DNA of 64,000 bases from Candidatus Binataceae bacterium (GCA_035508495.1 DATJMX010000006.1:1-64000); one strand, 5' to 3'. Shown: positions 44,053 to 53,687, counted from the stretch's first letter. The notes: generated by a model not told the origin, from the letters alone. Made by a program: numbers and translations.

Positions 44053-45549
44053 TCAAAGAAGACCCGCGATCCGCATGGTCGTGGTGATGTCCAGGTTTTG
44101 GCGCACCACCTCGGCCAGGCGATCGTATTCCGCATCGTGTGATGCGATCGTTCCCGCCTTCCAATCGAGACCGCGACGGCGTGCGAGCGACGCGAGCATC
44201 GCGCGACGCAGCCCGTCGCTTTCGAAAAGCCCATGAATCATGGTGCCGACGACATTTCCATCCGCGCTCATAGCACCGTCAGCGTGATCAATCGCTTCGC
44301 CGTTTCGCTCCACGATTCTGAACGCCGGCGCCGCGCCATCGCGAAGATGCGTGCGGCCCAGGTGAATCTCGTAGCCCGAAAGTCGATCGGCGGATTGGGC
44401 GCCCAAAAAAGAATTGCCCGCGAGCATCGCGCGCACCTGTGTCGTCCGCTTTTCCTTTTCGTATCGAACCGTCAGCGGCAACAGTCCCAACCCCTGAACG
44501 TTCGAATGCTCGGACTCGACGCGCCCCGGATCTTCAATCGACTCAGCCAGCATCTGGCATCCGCCGCAGATCCCGAGAATCGCACGCGATGCCGCTGCGC
44601 GACTCGCGATCGCCTCCGCGAATCCATTGCGGCTCAGCCAATCGAGATCGTGCACCGTGCTCTTCGAGCCGGGAAGGATCAGCAGGTCAGCCACTTCGAT
44701 GCCGCGCGGCTCGTCGATGAATCGAACGCTCACGCCGGCCTCGTGCTCAAGCGGAAGAAAATCGTCGTAATTCGAGATCGATGGCAGCTTTACGATCGCA
44801 ATATCGAGCAGTTCGGCGCCGCCGCGCTCGCGACCGCGATCCTGCAACGCTACGGAATCCTCGTCCGCGATTCGAAGCTGCTGGATGAACGGCACGACTC
44901 CGAGCACCGGCAGGCCGCATCGATGCTCCAGGAAATCCACGCCCGGCCTGAACAGCTCCGTGTCACCGCGAAACTTGTTCACAATGAGGCCCGCGATTCG
45001 TTTGCGATCTTCCGCGTCTAGCAACTCGAGCGTGCCGACCAGTTGCGCGAATACGCCGCCTCGATCGATATCGCCCACGAGCAGGACCGGCGCGTCGGCG
45101 AGCTGCGCGACGTGCATATTGACGACGTCCTGCGCGCGCAGGTTCACCTCGGCGGGACTGCCCGCGCCTTCGATGACAATGAGTTCATGCCTCTGCCGCA
45201 ACGTGTCGAGCGCGCTCGCGATCGCACGCGTCGTTTCCTCGCGCCGCGCATGGTACTGCCCCCATGTCATCGTGCCGGCGACGCGGCCCATCAGCACCAC
45301 CTGCGAGCGCATCCCGGGCTCGGGCTTGAGCAGGATCGGATTCATCTCGACCGTGGGTGCGATTCCCGCGGCTTCGGCCTGCACCGCCTGCGCGCGGCCG
45401 ATCTCGAATCCGTCGGGTGTGACCGCGGAGTTGAGCGCCATGTTCTGTGCCTTGAACGGCGCAACGTCGATACCGTCCTGGCGAAAAATCCTGCACAGCG
45501 CCGTCACCAGCAGGCTCTTGCCCACCGACGACGCCGTGCCCTGGATCAT
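44053..45549 (-). CDS. cobQ: Cobyric acid synthase
   Basis: It amidates four side chains of adenosylcobyrinic acid a,c-diamide with glutamine and ATP to give adenosylcobyric acid. The 498-residue protein has the N-terminal ATP motif GTASSVGKS, a central VGDIDRGGVFAQ segment, and a class I glutamine amidotransferase domain with catalytic Cys in GICGGCQML and His in MIHGLFES. The start at 45549 is chosen over an upstream codon because it overlaps the cobB stop as TGATG (45547-45551), giving translational coupling; the preceding 22 codons have no homology. Confidence 0.95.
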   Translation of the reverse strand: MIQGTASSVGKSLLVTALCRIFRQDGIDVAPFKAQNMALNSAVTPDGFEIGRAQAVQAEAAGIAPTVEMNPILLKPEPGMRSQVVLMGRVAGTMTWGQYHARREETTRAIASALDTLRQRHELIVIEGAGSPAEVNLRAQDVVNMHVAQLADAPVLLVGDIDRGGVFAQLVGTLELLDAEDRKRIAGLIVNKFRGDTELFRPGVDFLEHRCGLPVLGVVPFIQQLRIADEDSVALQDRGRERGGAELLDIAIVKLPSISNYDDFLPLEHEAGVSVRFIDEPRGIEVADLLILPGSKSTVHDLDWLSRNGFAEAIASRAAASRAILGICGGCQMLAESIEDPGRVESEHSNVQGLGLLPLTVRYEKEKRTTQVRAMLAGNSFLGAQSADRLSGYEIHLGRTHLRDGAAPAFRIVERNGEAIDHADGAMSADGNVVGTMIHGLFESDGLRRAMLASLARRRGLDWKAGTIASHDAEYDRLAEVVRQNLDITTTMRIAGLL

Positions 45550-46937
45550 CAGCGTGCGCGCGCGCGGACGCACGACGCGACCAATCCCTCGGCGACGTTT
45601 GGGTTGGAAGCCCAATGCGCGTGCACATACGACGCGAGCACATTGTTCGAGCGATAACCTTCAGTGAACGACACGCCGCCCCATCGCGGCGCGACGCGGT
45701 AAATTTCCTCGATACCGCGCGCGTCGCCATTTCGTTCGAGCGTTGAATAGCGAAACTGATGCCCGCGAAATTTCGTTCCCGCCGGACCAACGATCGACGC
45801 GGCGCGCGTTTCGACTTCGACGTAGCCGAGGGCCTGCAACCGATCGCGCATCACCGTCACACCGGGCACCAGCCCGACCATCGGATGCGTTTTGCCATCG
45901 AGAGTTTTGATTCCGTCAGCAAGATACATCAGCCCGCCGCATTCCGCGTAGATCGGCCCGCCGCGTGCGGCGAAGGCGCAAACCGCATCGAGCATCGCAT
46001 GATTCGCCGCGAGCTCTTGCGCGAGAACCTCGGGATAGCCGCCGCCGAAATATAGCCCATCCACGGCGGGCAGGGTCTGCTCTCTGACCGGGGAGAAGAA
46101 GATCAGTTCCGCGCCGAGCGATTCCAGCCGGCGAAGATTATCGGCGTAGTAAAAGTGGAACGCGTCATCATATGCGACGCCGATCCTGCATCGCGCGCGC
46201 GGTTCTTCGCGCGCTTCACTTTCTATTGAGTTCGCCAACGCAGGTGCCGATCGTGCGAGCGAGATTATCGCATCGAGATCGAGCCATTCTTCGGCAAGGC
46301 GGCTCCATGCTACGAATTTCTCGTCAGGAATACTGTCGCGATCGGCGGTGCGCAAACCAAGGTGACGCTCCGGAAATGCCAACTCGTCGCTGCGTGGAAA
46401 TCCGCCGCCGATCGTTAGCTCCGGCTTCGCCGCGTGCAGCAAATCGAGATGACCACGGCTGCCGACGCGATTGCAGATGAGGCCCGCCACGTTGAGCGAC
46501 GGATCGAAGCGCGCGAAACCCGCGGCAATCGCCGATACCGTGCGCGCGATTCCGTACGCATCGCAGACGACGATCACCGGTGCCTCGAGCCACTTCGCGA
46601 TCTCGGCGGTCGATCCTTCGTCGGAAACCGGTGTCGCGCCGTCGAACAGACCCATCACGCCTTCGATCACCGCGATATCGGCGCCGGCGGCCGCGCGCGC
46701 AAAAGTTGCGAGCACACCCTCGCGCCCCATCATCCAGCCGTCGAGGTTTTGCGACGGCCGTCCAAGAGCGCGCGCGTGATAGGTGGGATCCAGATAGTCC
46801 GGGCCGCATTTGAACGCGGCGAGGTTGAGCCCACGCGCGCGCAGCGCGCCAAGGATCGCGACCGTGACGGTAGTCTTGCCGACGCCGCTGCCGGTCGCGC
46901 CGATTACGATGCGCGGAATTTTCGGGGCGGGATCCAT
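45549..46937 (-). CDS. cobB: Cobyrinic acid a,c-diamide synthase
   Basis: The enzyme amidates the a and c carboxylates of (hydrogeno)byrinic acid using ATP and glutamine. The 462-residue protein has a P-loop (GATGSGVGKTTVTVAIL), the VIEGVMGLFDG motif, and a glutamine amidotransferase domain with catalytic Cys in YAECGGLMYL and the His of YVHAHW near the end. Whether it is the aerobic CobB or the anaerobic CbiA form is not settled here. It couples to cobQ by a one-nucleotide stop/start overlap. B12 is needed by the mutase encoded at 40458. Confidence 0.93.
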   Translation of the reverse strand: MDPAPKIPRIVIGATGSGVGKTTVTVAILGALRARGLNLAAFKCGPDYLDPTYHARALGRPSQNLDGWMMGREGVLATFARAAAGADIAVIEGVMGLFDGATPVSDEGSTAEIAKWLEAPVIVVCDAYGIARTVSAIAAGFARFDPSLNVAGLICNRVGSRGHLDLLHAAKPELTIGGGFPRSDELAFPERHLGLRTADRDSIPDEKFVAWSRLAEEWLDLDAIISLARSAPALANSIESEAREEPRARCRIGVAYDDAFHFYYADNLRRLESLGAELIFFSPVREQTLPAVDGLYFGGGYPEVLAQELAANHAMLDAVCAFAARGGPIYAECGGLMYLADGIKTLDGKTHPMVGLVPGVTVMRDRLQALGYVEVETRAASIVGPAGTKFRGHQFRYSTLERNGDARGIEEIYRVAPRWGGVSFTEGYRSNNVLASYVHAHWASNPNVAEGLVASCVRARAR

Positions 46938-46983
46938 GGGCGACGCGACTATACTACACGCCTCTCCGCGATGCTGTCGGCGT

Positions 46984-47952
46984 TCAGCCGCGCACGCGCG
47001 GCAGCACTTCGCGCACCAGCCGCTCGTACTGTCCGCGTTGATCCCATCCCGTGATGCGCAGCGTGATCGCCTTCGCGCCGCTCGCGATCAGCGCACGCAG
47101 ATCGGCGGCGCAATCGTCGGGCGTGCCCGCCGCGGTCCATGCTTCGACCATCTGCGGCCCGAACACCGGCCCGTAGTACTCGTCGAGGAAGCGCTTCGAT
47201 TCGTCGAGACAGGCCGCGCGCTGCGGCCCGATGTTGACATTGTGATACGCGATGTTCGGGAACTTCGCCGCGTCCTTGCCCTCGCCTTCGAGATGGCCCT
47301 TGAGATTCTGCCACAACGCGCCGAAGAGGCCGGGAAAAATATTTACCGTCATCCATCCGTCGGCGATTTTCGCCACGCGCGCAAGCGGCTTGTCGGCCGC
47401 CGCGGGCGCGGGATTCGCCGCGATCCAGATCGGGCATGGCTGCTGCACCGGGCGCGGCTGGATACTCACGCCTTCGAACGCGGTGTACCTGCCACTGAAG
47501 CTGACGGTGTTTTCGCTCCACAGGCGCCGGCAGATCGCGATATTCTCGGCCATCCGATTGCCGCGCTGCCCGTCCTTGATTCCCCACACCGCGCCCTCTT
47601 TGGCGCTCACGCCGCCCGCGACGATCCCGGTGCACGCGGCGAGCAGCATCCGGCCGTTTGACACCATGTCGAGCGTTGCCCACTGGTAGGCGAAAATGAT
47701 CGGATCGCGAATCGGGAAACTCGCCATGCATCCGACGCCGAGCTTGACCCGCGAGGTCGCACTCGCGAGCGCGCCGAGCAGCGCTACCGACTCCGGCCGC
47801 GGCTTCGCCATCACGCTGTCTCCGACCCAGATTGAATCGAACAGCGGGTTCTGGTCGGCTTCGCGCGCGAGCGCGACCATCTCGGGCCAGGTCGCGACGC
47901 CGAAGAACACGCCGCGCTGCGGAATCGTGAATCCAAAACTTACATCGGGCAT
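46984..47952 (-). CDS. LLM-class flavin-dependent oxidoreductase
   Basis: The 322-residue protein has a bacterial luciferase-like fold: FGFTIPQRGVFFGVATWPEMV at the N-terminus, FDSIWVGDSVM, SRVKLGVGCM, RLWSENTVSFSGRY and the C-terminal DDCAADLRALIASGAKAITL. Such enzymes use FMN or coenzyme F420. F420-type members share this look, but no F420 gene is in the window. I choose the ATG at 47952 because AGGAG precedes it; longer starts lack homology. It lies between the cobB gene and a VOC gene and its substrate is unknown. Confidence 0.88.
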   Translation of the reverse strand: MPDVSFGFTIPQRGVFFGVATWPEMVALAREADQNPLFDSIWVGDSVMAKPRPESVALLGALASATSRVKLGVGCMASFPIRDPIIFAYQWATLDMVSNGRMLLAACTGIVAGGVSAKEGAVWGIKDGQRGNRMAENIAICRRLWSENTVSFSGRYTAFEGVSIQPRPVQQPCPIWIAANPAPAAADKPLARVAKIADGWMTVNIFPGLFGALWQNLKGHLEGEGKDAAKFPNIAYHNVNIGPQRAACLDESKRFLDEYYGPVFGPQMVEAWTAAGTPDDCAADLRALIASGAKAITLRITGWDQRGQYERLVREVLPRVRG

Positions 47953-47977
47953 GCGGCTTTCTCCTGGGCCTCGAACC

Positions 47978-48751
47978 TCACGCGATTCCGAGGCGGGCGC
48001 GGCCCAGCAGAATCGGATCGATTTGATCGCGCGCCTGGGCCGTCGCGATGAGTTTCGCTTCAAACGGCGACTCGCCGTGGACTCTGATCCATTTTGCGAT
48101 CGGACTCGATTCCGACTTTGCCGCGACAATCTGCACGCGATGCGGTCCGATGGCGAACTCAATTCCAGTGCCGTCGAGATCGGCGCGCTGGATTGGCGTA
48201 CCGGGCGCACCCAGCACCTGGGCGTAGATCGCCGCAAGCGGCGCGGGATCTTCGACAGCGATCGCAACGCCCTGAAGGCCTCGCACGCCGTTGCGATGCT
48301 CGCGCTCGTGCGGCACCCGCTCGTCGCGCGGCGTGAGGTCGCGAATCAAAAACGGCAGCCGCGCGTTCCAGGGCGGTGCCGGAATCGACAATTCCCAATT
48401 CAAATGAAATCCATCGGGCCGATCGCGGCTCATCGCGAACGGATCGCCAATTTGGGCGCCTGCGTGGCGGATCGTCGCAACGTCGGCCTCGAGATTGTCG
48501 GTGACCATGCAGAAATCGACGAGCCCGCTGCCATGCTTTTCGAGCGCGGTTTGCCACGGATGGCCGGTATTCGCGGAAAGAAAAGCGATCAGCTCGATGT
48601 AAGCGCCGTCGGCGAATGCGATCAGCGCATTGTGCGAGCCGATCGAATGCTTGCCGCCGCGAACGACACTGAACCCCGCGCTGCTGTAGTGATCGATCGC
48701 GGCGTCAAGTTCCGCAACGGCAATTACGATGTGATCGATGGCCTTGAACAT
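47978..48751 (-). CDS. VOC-superfamily (glyoxalase-like) protein
   Basis: The 257-residue protein belongs to the glyoxalase-like VOC fold: AIDHIVIAVAELDAAIDHY and a later GVRGLQGVAIAVEDPAPLAAIY give the two beta-alpha-beta units. HSIGSHNALIAFADGAYIELIAF is the first-module strand pair with a possible metal His and Glu. The length is close to PF13468-type members rather than to the 140-residue methylmalonyl-CoA epimerase, so I do not assign epimerase. It ends 25 nt upstream of the LLM oxidoreductase start on the same strand, so they are probably co-transcribed. The reaction is unknown. Confidence 0.83.
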   Translation of the reverse strand: MFKAIDHIVIAVAELDAAIDHYSSAGFSVVRGGKHSIGSHNALIAFADGAYIELIAFLSANTGHPWQTALEKHGSGLVDFCMVTDNLEADVATIRHAGAQIGDPFAMSRDRPDGFHLNWELSIPAPPWNARLPFLIRDLTPRDERVPHEREHRNGVRGLQGVAIAVEDPAPLAAIYAQVLGAPGTPIQRADLDGTGIEFAIGPHRVQIVAAKSESSPIAKWIRVHGESPFEAKLIATAQARDQIDPILLGRARLGIA

Positions 48752-48837
48752 TGACGCCTCCGCGCAGCGCCGGTCTGTCAGACCACGATTACTAAACCGC
48801 CGGGTATCGCGCCATGGAAATTTTCCGACGCGTCGCG

Positions 48838-50055
48838 CTAACCGAACAAGCCGTCGACGGCGAGACTCGTGATGCGATCCTCGTCGTAGCCGAGAATCTC
48901 CTCGAGCACCAGGGAATTGTCCTGGCCGAGCGACGGCGCCGAGCGGCGCACGTCGGCCGGTGTGCGCGAGAGCTTGGCGCGCGGACCCTCGACCGTGAAC
49001 GTGCCGAGCGTGCTGTGCGGCAGCTCGACGAAGTGCTGGCGATGCTTCATGTGCGCGTCGGTGAAAATGTCAGCGCTGTTGAATACGCGATGCGCCGGGA
49101 CGCCGCGCTCCTGAAGGGTTGCCTCGATACGTTCGCCCGCCAGCGCGCGGCTCCATTCGGAAACGATCGCGTCGAGCTCGCGTCTTCGCTCGAGGCGCGC
49201 GGCCGCTGTCGCGTAGCGCGAGTCAGACTTGAGCTGCGGCTGGCCGATACAGTCGCAGAGATTTCCGAAATCGCGATCGTCGCGGCACACGATCGCAACC
49301 CAGGTGTCGTCGCCCGCCGCGGGATAAACGCCGTGCGGGGCAAAGCGATCATCGTCGTTGCCGTGGCGTCCCTGGCATCGGCCGTTCACCGTGTAGTCGA
49401 GCAGCGCAGGACCAAGAAAATGTAGCGACGCCTCGGCCTGCGACAGATCGATGTATTGCCCGTGGCCGGTGCGCCGGCGATGGTCGAGTGCCGCCAGGAT
49501 CGCGGCGGCGGCGTAGCGCGGTGACACGTAGTCAGTATATGCGCCGAACGGGCCCGCCGGCTGCCGGTCGGCCCATCCCGTAATGTTGTGGAAGCCCGAA
49601 ATCGCCGCCGCCATGTTGCCAAAGCCCGCGATCGTCGAGAGCGGGCCGCTCTGACCCATGAGGCAACTGCTGAGCATCACGATATCCGGTTTGACCGCGC
49701 TCAGCGCTGCGTAATCGAAGCCGAAGCCCTTCATCCCGCGCGGCGAGAACGACTCGGTCACGACGTCGGCCCATCGCAGGAGATCGAAAACGACTTCTTT
49801 CGCGCGCGGATTCTTGAGATCCATCGCGATGCCGAGCTTGCCGGCGTTGCAATTGTTGAAGAGCCCGGAGCTGTCGGGGCCGAGCGTGCCGTCTTTGTAT
49901 GGTTGCAGCGTACGCGCCGTATCGACTCGCGTCGGCGACTCGATTCGGACGATTTGCGCGCCGTAGTCTGCGAGAATACGAGTGCTGGCAGGCCCGGCCA
50001 TCACCCACATGAAGTCGAGAATCTTGACGTCTTCGAGCGGCCGCCGCGTAGCCAT
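48838..50055 (-). CDS. CaiB/BaiF family III CoA transferase (second of pair)
   Basis: This 405-residue protein transfers CoA between organic acids. N-terminal VKILDFMWVMAGPASTRILADYGAQIVRIESP is typical, and the catalytic Asp should be in the NNCNAGKLGIAMDLKN segment and following loop. GPFGAYTDYVSPRYAAAAIL and RTGHGQYIDLSQAEA complete the fold. The start at 50055 overlaps the stop of the preceding CaiB gene as TGATG. The two proteins differ enough that they may form a heteromer, as in some succinyl-CoA:aromatic acid CoA transferases. Ends 86 nt before the VOC gene start. Confidence 0.88.
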   Translation of the reverse strand: MATRRPLEDVKILDFMWVMAGPASTRILADYGAQIVRIESPTRVDTARTLQPYKDGTLGPDSSGLFNNCNAGKLGIAMDLKNPRAKEVVFDLLRWADVVTESFSPRGMKGFGFDYAALSAVKPDIVMLSSCLMGQSGPLSTIAGFGNMAAAISGFHNITGWADRQPAGPFGAYTDYVSPRYAAAAILAALDHRRRTGHGQYIDLSQAEASLHFLGPALLDYTVNGRCQGRHGNDDDRFAPHGVYPAAGDDTWVAIVCRDDRDFGNLCDCIGQPQLKSDSRYATAAARLERRRELDAIVSEWSRALAGERIEATLQERGVPAHRVFNSADIFTDAHMKHRQHFVELPHSTLGTFTVEGPRAKLSRTPADVRRSAPSLGQDNSLVLEEILGYDEDRITSLAVDGLFG

Positions 50056-51302
50056 CAGATCACACCCTCGCGTTCCAGTTTCGCGATTCGCTCCGTGCTG
50101 AGTCCTAATTCGCCCGCGTAAATCTCGCGATTGTGCTCGCCGACCGTTGGTGGCCGGCGCCGGTATTCGATCGGCGTCGCGCTGAATTTCGCGAACGGTC
50201 CCGGGTAGCTGAAACTGCGGCCCAGCTCGGGATGCTCGACCGTTTGCCAGTAGTTGCGCGAGGCGAGCTGCGGACTCTTGACGACTTCCTCGATGGTGGA
50301 GACCGGCGTCATCAGGAAGCCCCGATCGACCGCGAACTGGAGAAGCTCGGCCTTGGTGTGACTGCTTGTGAACTTGATAACGATCTGCTTGAGGCGCTCG
50401 AACTCGCTGAGCGGCTCCTTGCCGCTCGCCAACAGCTCGCCGAGCCCGATCCAATCCTTGTCGCGCGTCGCCTCATCGCAGTAGCCCTGTTCGCACAGGT
50501 ATTCCATCAACTTGCGCGTAAAGACGCCCAACGCCGATCCAAACAGGTAGGTGAGCGCGATGAACCCGTCCTTGGCCGGCCACACCAGCGGAATATTCAT
50601 CGGCCCGAATTTGACTCCGCCTGACATGCGCCGCGCTTCGGCCGATCCAAGCGGCGCTGCGAGCACATACGATTGCGTCGCAATCGGAATCGACTGAATT
50701 GCAGCCACGTCGATATGCTGGCCTAGCGCCGAGTCGACGCGCTCATGATGCGCCGCGAGCGCCGCTACCGCCGCGTCCGCCGAGGCATGCAGGTAGGCCT
50801 GCGGAACCGACAGGCGCACCGGCGGGCGATCGTCATCGCCGGCAAGGATCAGCGGACCGCCCGCCGCCATCATGATCAAATCAGCGTCAGCGTAATGCGC
50901 CTTGGGCCCGTCCTGGCCGAATGGCGTGATCGATACGACGATCATAGCGGGGTTGATCGCGTTAAGGGCGTCATAGCCGAGACCAACGTTGGCGAGATAG
51001 CCGGGATCGAAGGACTCGATCAGGAAATCGGCGCTCTTCACGAGCCGGTTCAGCAACTCGCGTCCTTGCGCGCTCGCGATATCGAGCGTGATTGACCGCT
51101 TGTTGCGATTGTATGACCACCAGTAGAGCGAGCGGTCGGGATGCGGCTGGTCGTCAACAAACGGCGGAATCAGCCGCGCCGGCGAACCGCCCGGCGGCTC
51201 GATTTTGATGACGTCGGCGCCCATGTCGCCGAGAATCTCGGCGCACAAAAGCCCGCGATCGGTTGTGAGATCTAACACCCGGTATGGACTCAGCATCGAC
51301 AT
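50055..51302 (-). CDS. CaiB/BaiF family III CoA transferase (first of pair)
   Basis: The family III CoA transferase has about 415 residues with YRVLDLTTDRGLLCAEILGDMGADVIKIEPP at the N-terminus, WWSYNRNKRSITLDI, SFDPGYLANVGLGYDALN and a C-terminal RSFSYPGPFAKFS. The start is uncertain: ATGs exist at 51302 and 51296, and upstream starts are unsupported. It diverges from the DNA glycosylase gene and is the first of a tightly coupled CaiB pair (one-nucleotide overlap). The substrate acid is unknown; aromatic or branched-chain acids are common for this family. Confidence 0.85.
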   Translation of the reverse strand: MSMLSPYRVLDLTTDRGLLCAEILGDMGADVIKIEPPGGSPARLIPPFVDDQPHPDRSLYWWSYNRNKRSITLDIASAQGRELLNRLVKSADFLIESFDPGYLANVGLGYDALNAINPAMIVVSITPFGQDGPKAHYADADLIMMAAGGPLILAGDDDRPPVRLSVPQAYLHASADAAVAALAAHHERVDSALGQHIDVAAIQSIPIATQSYVLAAPLGSAEARRMSGGVKFGPMNIPLVWPAKDGFIALTYLFGSALGVFTRKLMEYLCEQGYCDEATRDKDWIGLGELLASGKEPLSEFERLKQIVIKFTSSHTKAELLQFAVDRGFLMTPVSTIEEVVKSPQLASRNYWQTVEHPELGRSFSYPGPFAKFSATPIEYRRRPPTVGEHNREIYAGELGLSTERIAKLEREGVI

Positions 51303-51357
51303 AATAATCGCCGTCGCGATTCTTAGCATTGTTTGCGCGTCGAGCGGGAGAGCTTGA

Positions 51358-52044
51358 GTGATTCGCCGGCGGTTGCCTGATTTGCTCGCGCGCGGCATCA
51401 TCCGATGCGCTTTGCGAGTTTCAGCCGCACCCGCCCCCGCCGATCGGCCGCAGAAGCTCTCGCGTGAGTTCTATGCGCGCCCGGTCCTGACCGTCGCCCG
51501 CGAATGTATCGGCAAAGTGTTGGTTCATCGGACGGCCGAGGGCGAAGCCGCGGGACGCATCGTCGAGGCCGAAGCGTATCGTGGGCCGCTCGATCTCGCG
51601 GCGCATTCGTCGCGCGGCCTGACGCCTCGCACGCGGGCGATGTTCGGGCCGCCCGGTTTCGCCTACATCTACCTGCTTTACGGAATCAGTTGGGCGATCA
51701 ACCTCGTCGTCGCCAACGAGGGAGAGCCGCACGCGGTGCTGATTCGCGCGCTCGAGCCGGTGCGCGGGCTCGAGCTGATGGCGCTGCGGCGGCGCAAAGC
51801 CGCGGAATCGCGCGAGCTCACCAATGGTCCCGGCAAGCTGACGCAGGCACTCGCGATAACCGGCGCCGACTACGGGCGCGATCTGTGCGGCGACGTGCTT
51901 TTTCTTGAGGAGGGAGAGGCTCGCGCGATTCGGATCGGGCGCTCGCCGCGCATCAACGTCGACTATGCCGGCGACTGGGCTCACCGGCCGTGGCGCTTCT
52001 ACGAGCGCGGCAGTCGCTACGTATCAGTACGGCCGCGCGACTGA
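51358..52044 (+). CDS. 3-methyladenine DNA glycosylase (AAG/MPG type)
   Basis: It removes alkylated purines from DNA as the first step of base excision repair. Homology begins at LSREFYARPVLTVARECIGKVLV. It includes the catalytic Glu in GRIVEAEAYRGPLD, the conserved HSSRGLTPRTRAMFGPPGFAYIYLLYGISW in pieces, and the C-terminal PRINVDYAGDWAHRPWRF. The GTG at 51358 is the first in-frame start; the initial 34 residues lack homology and a later start is possible. It converges on the benzoate-CoA ligase gene, with a 10-nt gap. Confidence 0.85.
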   Translation: MIRRRLPDLLARGIIRCALRVSAAPAPADRPQKLSREFYARPVLTVARECIGKVLVHRTAEGEAAGRIVEAEAYRGPLDLAAHSSRGLTPRTRAMFGPPGFAYIYLLYGISWAINLVVANEGEPHAVLIRALEPVRGLELMALRRRKAAESRELTNGPGKLTQALAITGADYGRDLCGDVLFLEEGEARAIRIGRSPRINVDYAGDWAHRPWRFYERGSRYVSVRPRD

Positions 52045-52054
52045 GTGATCATTC

Positions 52055-53641
52055 TTAGCTACGCAAAAGGTTGCGCCGCAGCTTGCCGGTCGCAGTGCGC
52101 GGAAGCTCTGCGGTGAATTTGATCGCGCGCGGACACTTGTAGTGAGCAAGCCGAGCGCGCACGAAAGCCGTGAGTTCTTCGACGAGCGCCGCGCCCTCCT
52201 GCGATCGATCGCGCAGCACGACGAATGCCTTTGGCTTGACCAGCGCGTCTTCGTCTTCGAAACCGATCACCGCCGCCTCGAGCACCTGCGGATGAGCCAT
52301 GAGAACGGCTTCGACCTCGATTGGTGAGACCCAGATGCCGCCGACCTTGAGCATGTCATCCGAGCGCCCGGCGTAGTGATAGAAGCCGTCGGCGTCGCGT
52401 GAATACTTGTCGCCCGTTCGCATCCAACCGTCGACGAACGTGTGTGCATTGGCTTGCGGATTGTTCCAGTAGCCCACGGCAATCGCAGCACCGCGAAGCC
52501 ACAGATCGCCGATTTGATCGATCGCCGCTTCGCGGCCGTCTTCGTTGCGAATCGACACTTCATAGCCGGCGACAGGACGGCCCGATGATCCACGGCGGAC
52601 CGCACCTGGCCGATTCGAAATGAAGATATGAGTGCTCTCGGTCGATCCCAGCCCGTCAAGGATTTCGACGCCGACGTGCTCCGCCCAGTGATCAGCCACC
52701 GCCGGCGGCAGCGCTTCACCCGCCGAAGTGCAGATGCGCAAACTTCGCGAGAGCGGTTCGTGATCGTTGCCGAGATACGCGAGCATCGAGGCGTAAAGCG
52801 TCGGCACGCCACAGAAGATGGTCGGCTGACGCACCCGCATCACGCGCACAACGGCTTCAGGAGCCGGCCGCGCTGCCATCAGGATCATCGTCGCGCCCGC
52901 ATGCATCGGGAAGATGCAGGCGTTGCCGAGCCCGTATGCGAAGAACAGCTTCGATGCCGAGAAGACAACATCGTTTTCGCGAACCCCGAGGACACGCTCG
53001 CCGTAGAGCACCGCCGCGTGGAACAGATCGGTCTGCCGATGCATCACGCCCTTGGGACGGCCGGTACTGCCCGAAGAATACTGCCAGTAGCCGATTGCGT
53101 CGGTGTCCACTGGCTGCGCTTCAATCTTGTTGGATTTCGCCGCGATGAACTCCTCGAAGGAAATCGACGTTATCGGCAGCGGCGCGTCGCCCTCGGCAAC
53201 AATCACTGCGCGAAGGTCATGCGACGCGTGGAGCGCAGTGATCCACGCTCCCGCGACAGGCGCAGATAGCGCCGCGGCGACTGCACCGCTGTCGCGCAAA
53301 ATGAAATCGTAATCATCGCCGGATAGATACGTATTGATGGGAACCGGCACCGCGCCGATCTTGAGCGCTCCGAAAAACATCGCGGGAAACGCGATCGTGT
53401 CGAACAGGCATAGAATCACGCGATCGCCCGCGCCGATGCCATAGCGCCGCAGCGCCGCCGCAGCGCGATTAACCAAGTCTGCCAACTCCGCGTACGAATG
53501 CGATCCCGCGTCATCGATGAAGGCGGTTTTCGCGCCGCGTCCTTCGGCAATATGGCGATCGATGAAGTATGCCGCAGCATTGTAGCCGCTCGGCACTTGC
53601 AGCGGTGCGTCATGCGATGGGTTATGTGTTCCGGTCGGCAT
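52055..53641 (-). CDS. Benzoate-CoA ligase family enzyme
   Basis: It activates benzoate (or a similar aromatic acid) to the CoA thioester using ATP. The 528-residue ANL-fold enzyme has the P-loop YSSGSTGRPKGVMH, the benzoate-ligase signature SKLFFAYGLGN, the A5 GLGSTES, the hinge GDKYSRDADGFYHYAGRSDD and the C-terminal Lys motif PRTATGKLRR. The start at 53641 is chosen because homology begins with NAAAYFIDRH shortly after; a longer start exists. It diverges from boxR with 46 nt between their starts, and it opens the box pathway. Confidence 0.9.
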   Translation of the reverse strand: MPTGTHNPSHDAPLQVPSGYNAAAYFIDRHIAEGRGAKTAFIDDAGSHSYAELADLVNRAAAALRRYGIGAGDRVILCLFDTIAFPAMFFGALKIGAVPVPINTYLSGDDYDFILRDSGAVAAALSAPVAGAWITALHASHDLRAVIVAEGDAPLPITSISFEEFIAAKSNKIEAQPVDTDAIGYWQYSSGSTGRPKGVMHRQTDLFHAAVLYGERVLGVRENDVVFSASKLFFAYGLGNACIFPMHAGATMILMAARPAPEAVVRVMRVRQPTIFCGVPTLYASMLAYLGNDHEPLSRSLRICTSAGEALPPAVADHWAEHVGVEILDGLGSTESTHIFISNRPGAVRRGSSGRPVAGYEVSIRNEDGREAAIDQIGDLWLRGAAIAVGYWNNPQANAHTFVDGWMRTGDKYSRDADGFYHYAGRSDDMLKVGGIWVSPIEVEAVLMAHPQVLEAAVIGFEDEDALVKPKAFVVLRDRSQEGAALVEELTAFVRARLAHYKCPRAIKFTAELPRTATGKLRRNLLRS

Positions 53642-53653
53642 CGTGGTATACGC

Positions 53654-53670
53654 AAGATAATGCATATCTT
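53654..53670. promoter_or_regulatory. Palindrome with TGCA core between ligase and boxR
   Basis: AAGATAATGCATATCTT is nearly palindromic, with ATGCAT at its centre (53660-53665). It lies in the 46-nt divergent region between the ligase (-) and boxR (+). BoxR/BzdR repressors are known to bind operators built from TGCA repeats, so this is a probable autoregulatory and ligase operator. GATAAT at 53656-53661 may be the boxR -10. Confidence 0.55.
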
Positions 53671-53687
53671 TGCCGTAGGAGCAAACG

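Noticed and set aside
45550-45615. Longer N-terminus for cobQ
   Set aside because: The additional 22 codons have no homology and overlap cobB; the ATG at 45549 gives a clean one-nucleotide stop/start overlap and begins right at the ATP motif.
47953-48267. N-terminal extension of the LLM oxidoreductase
   Set aside because: The Arg/Ser-rich 105 residues overlap the VOC gene and lack homology; AGGAG precedes the ATG at 47952.
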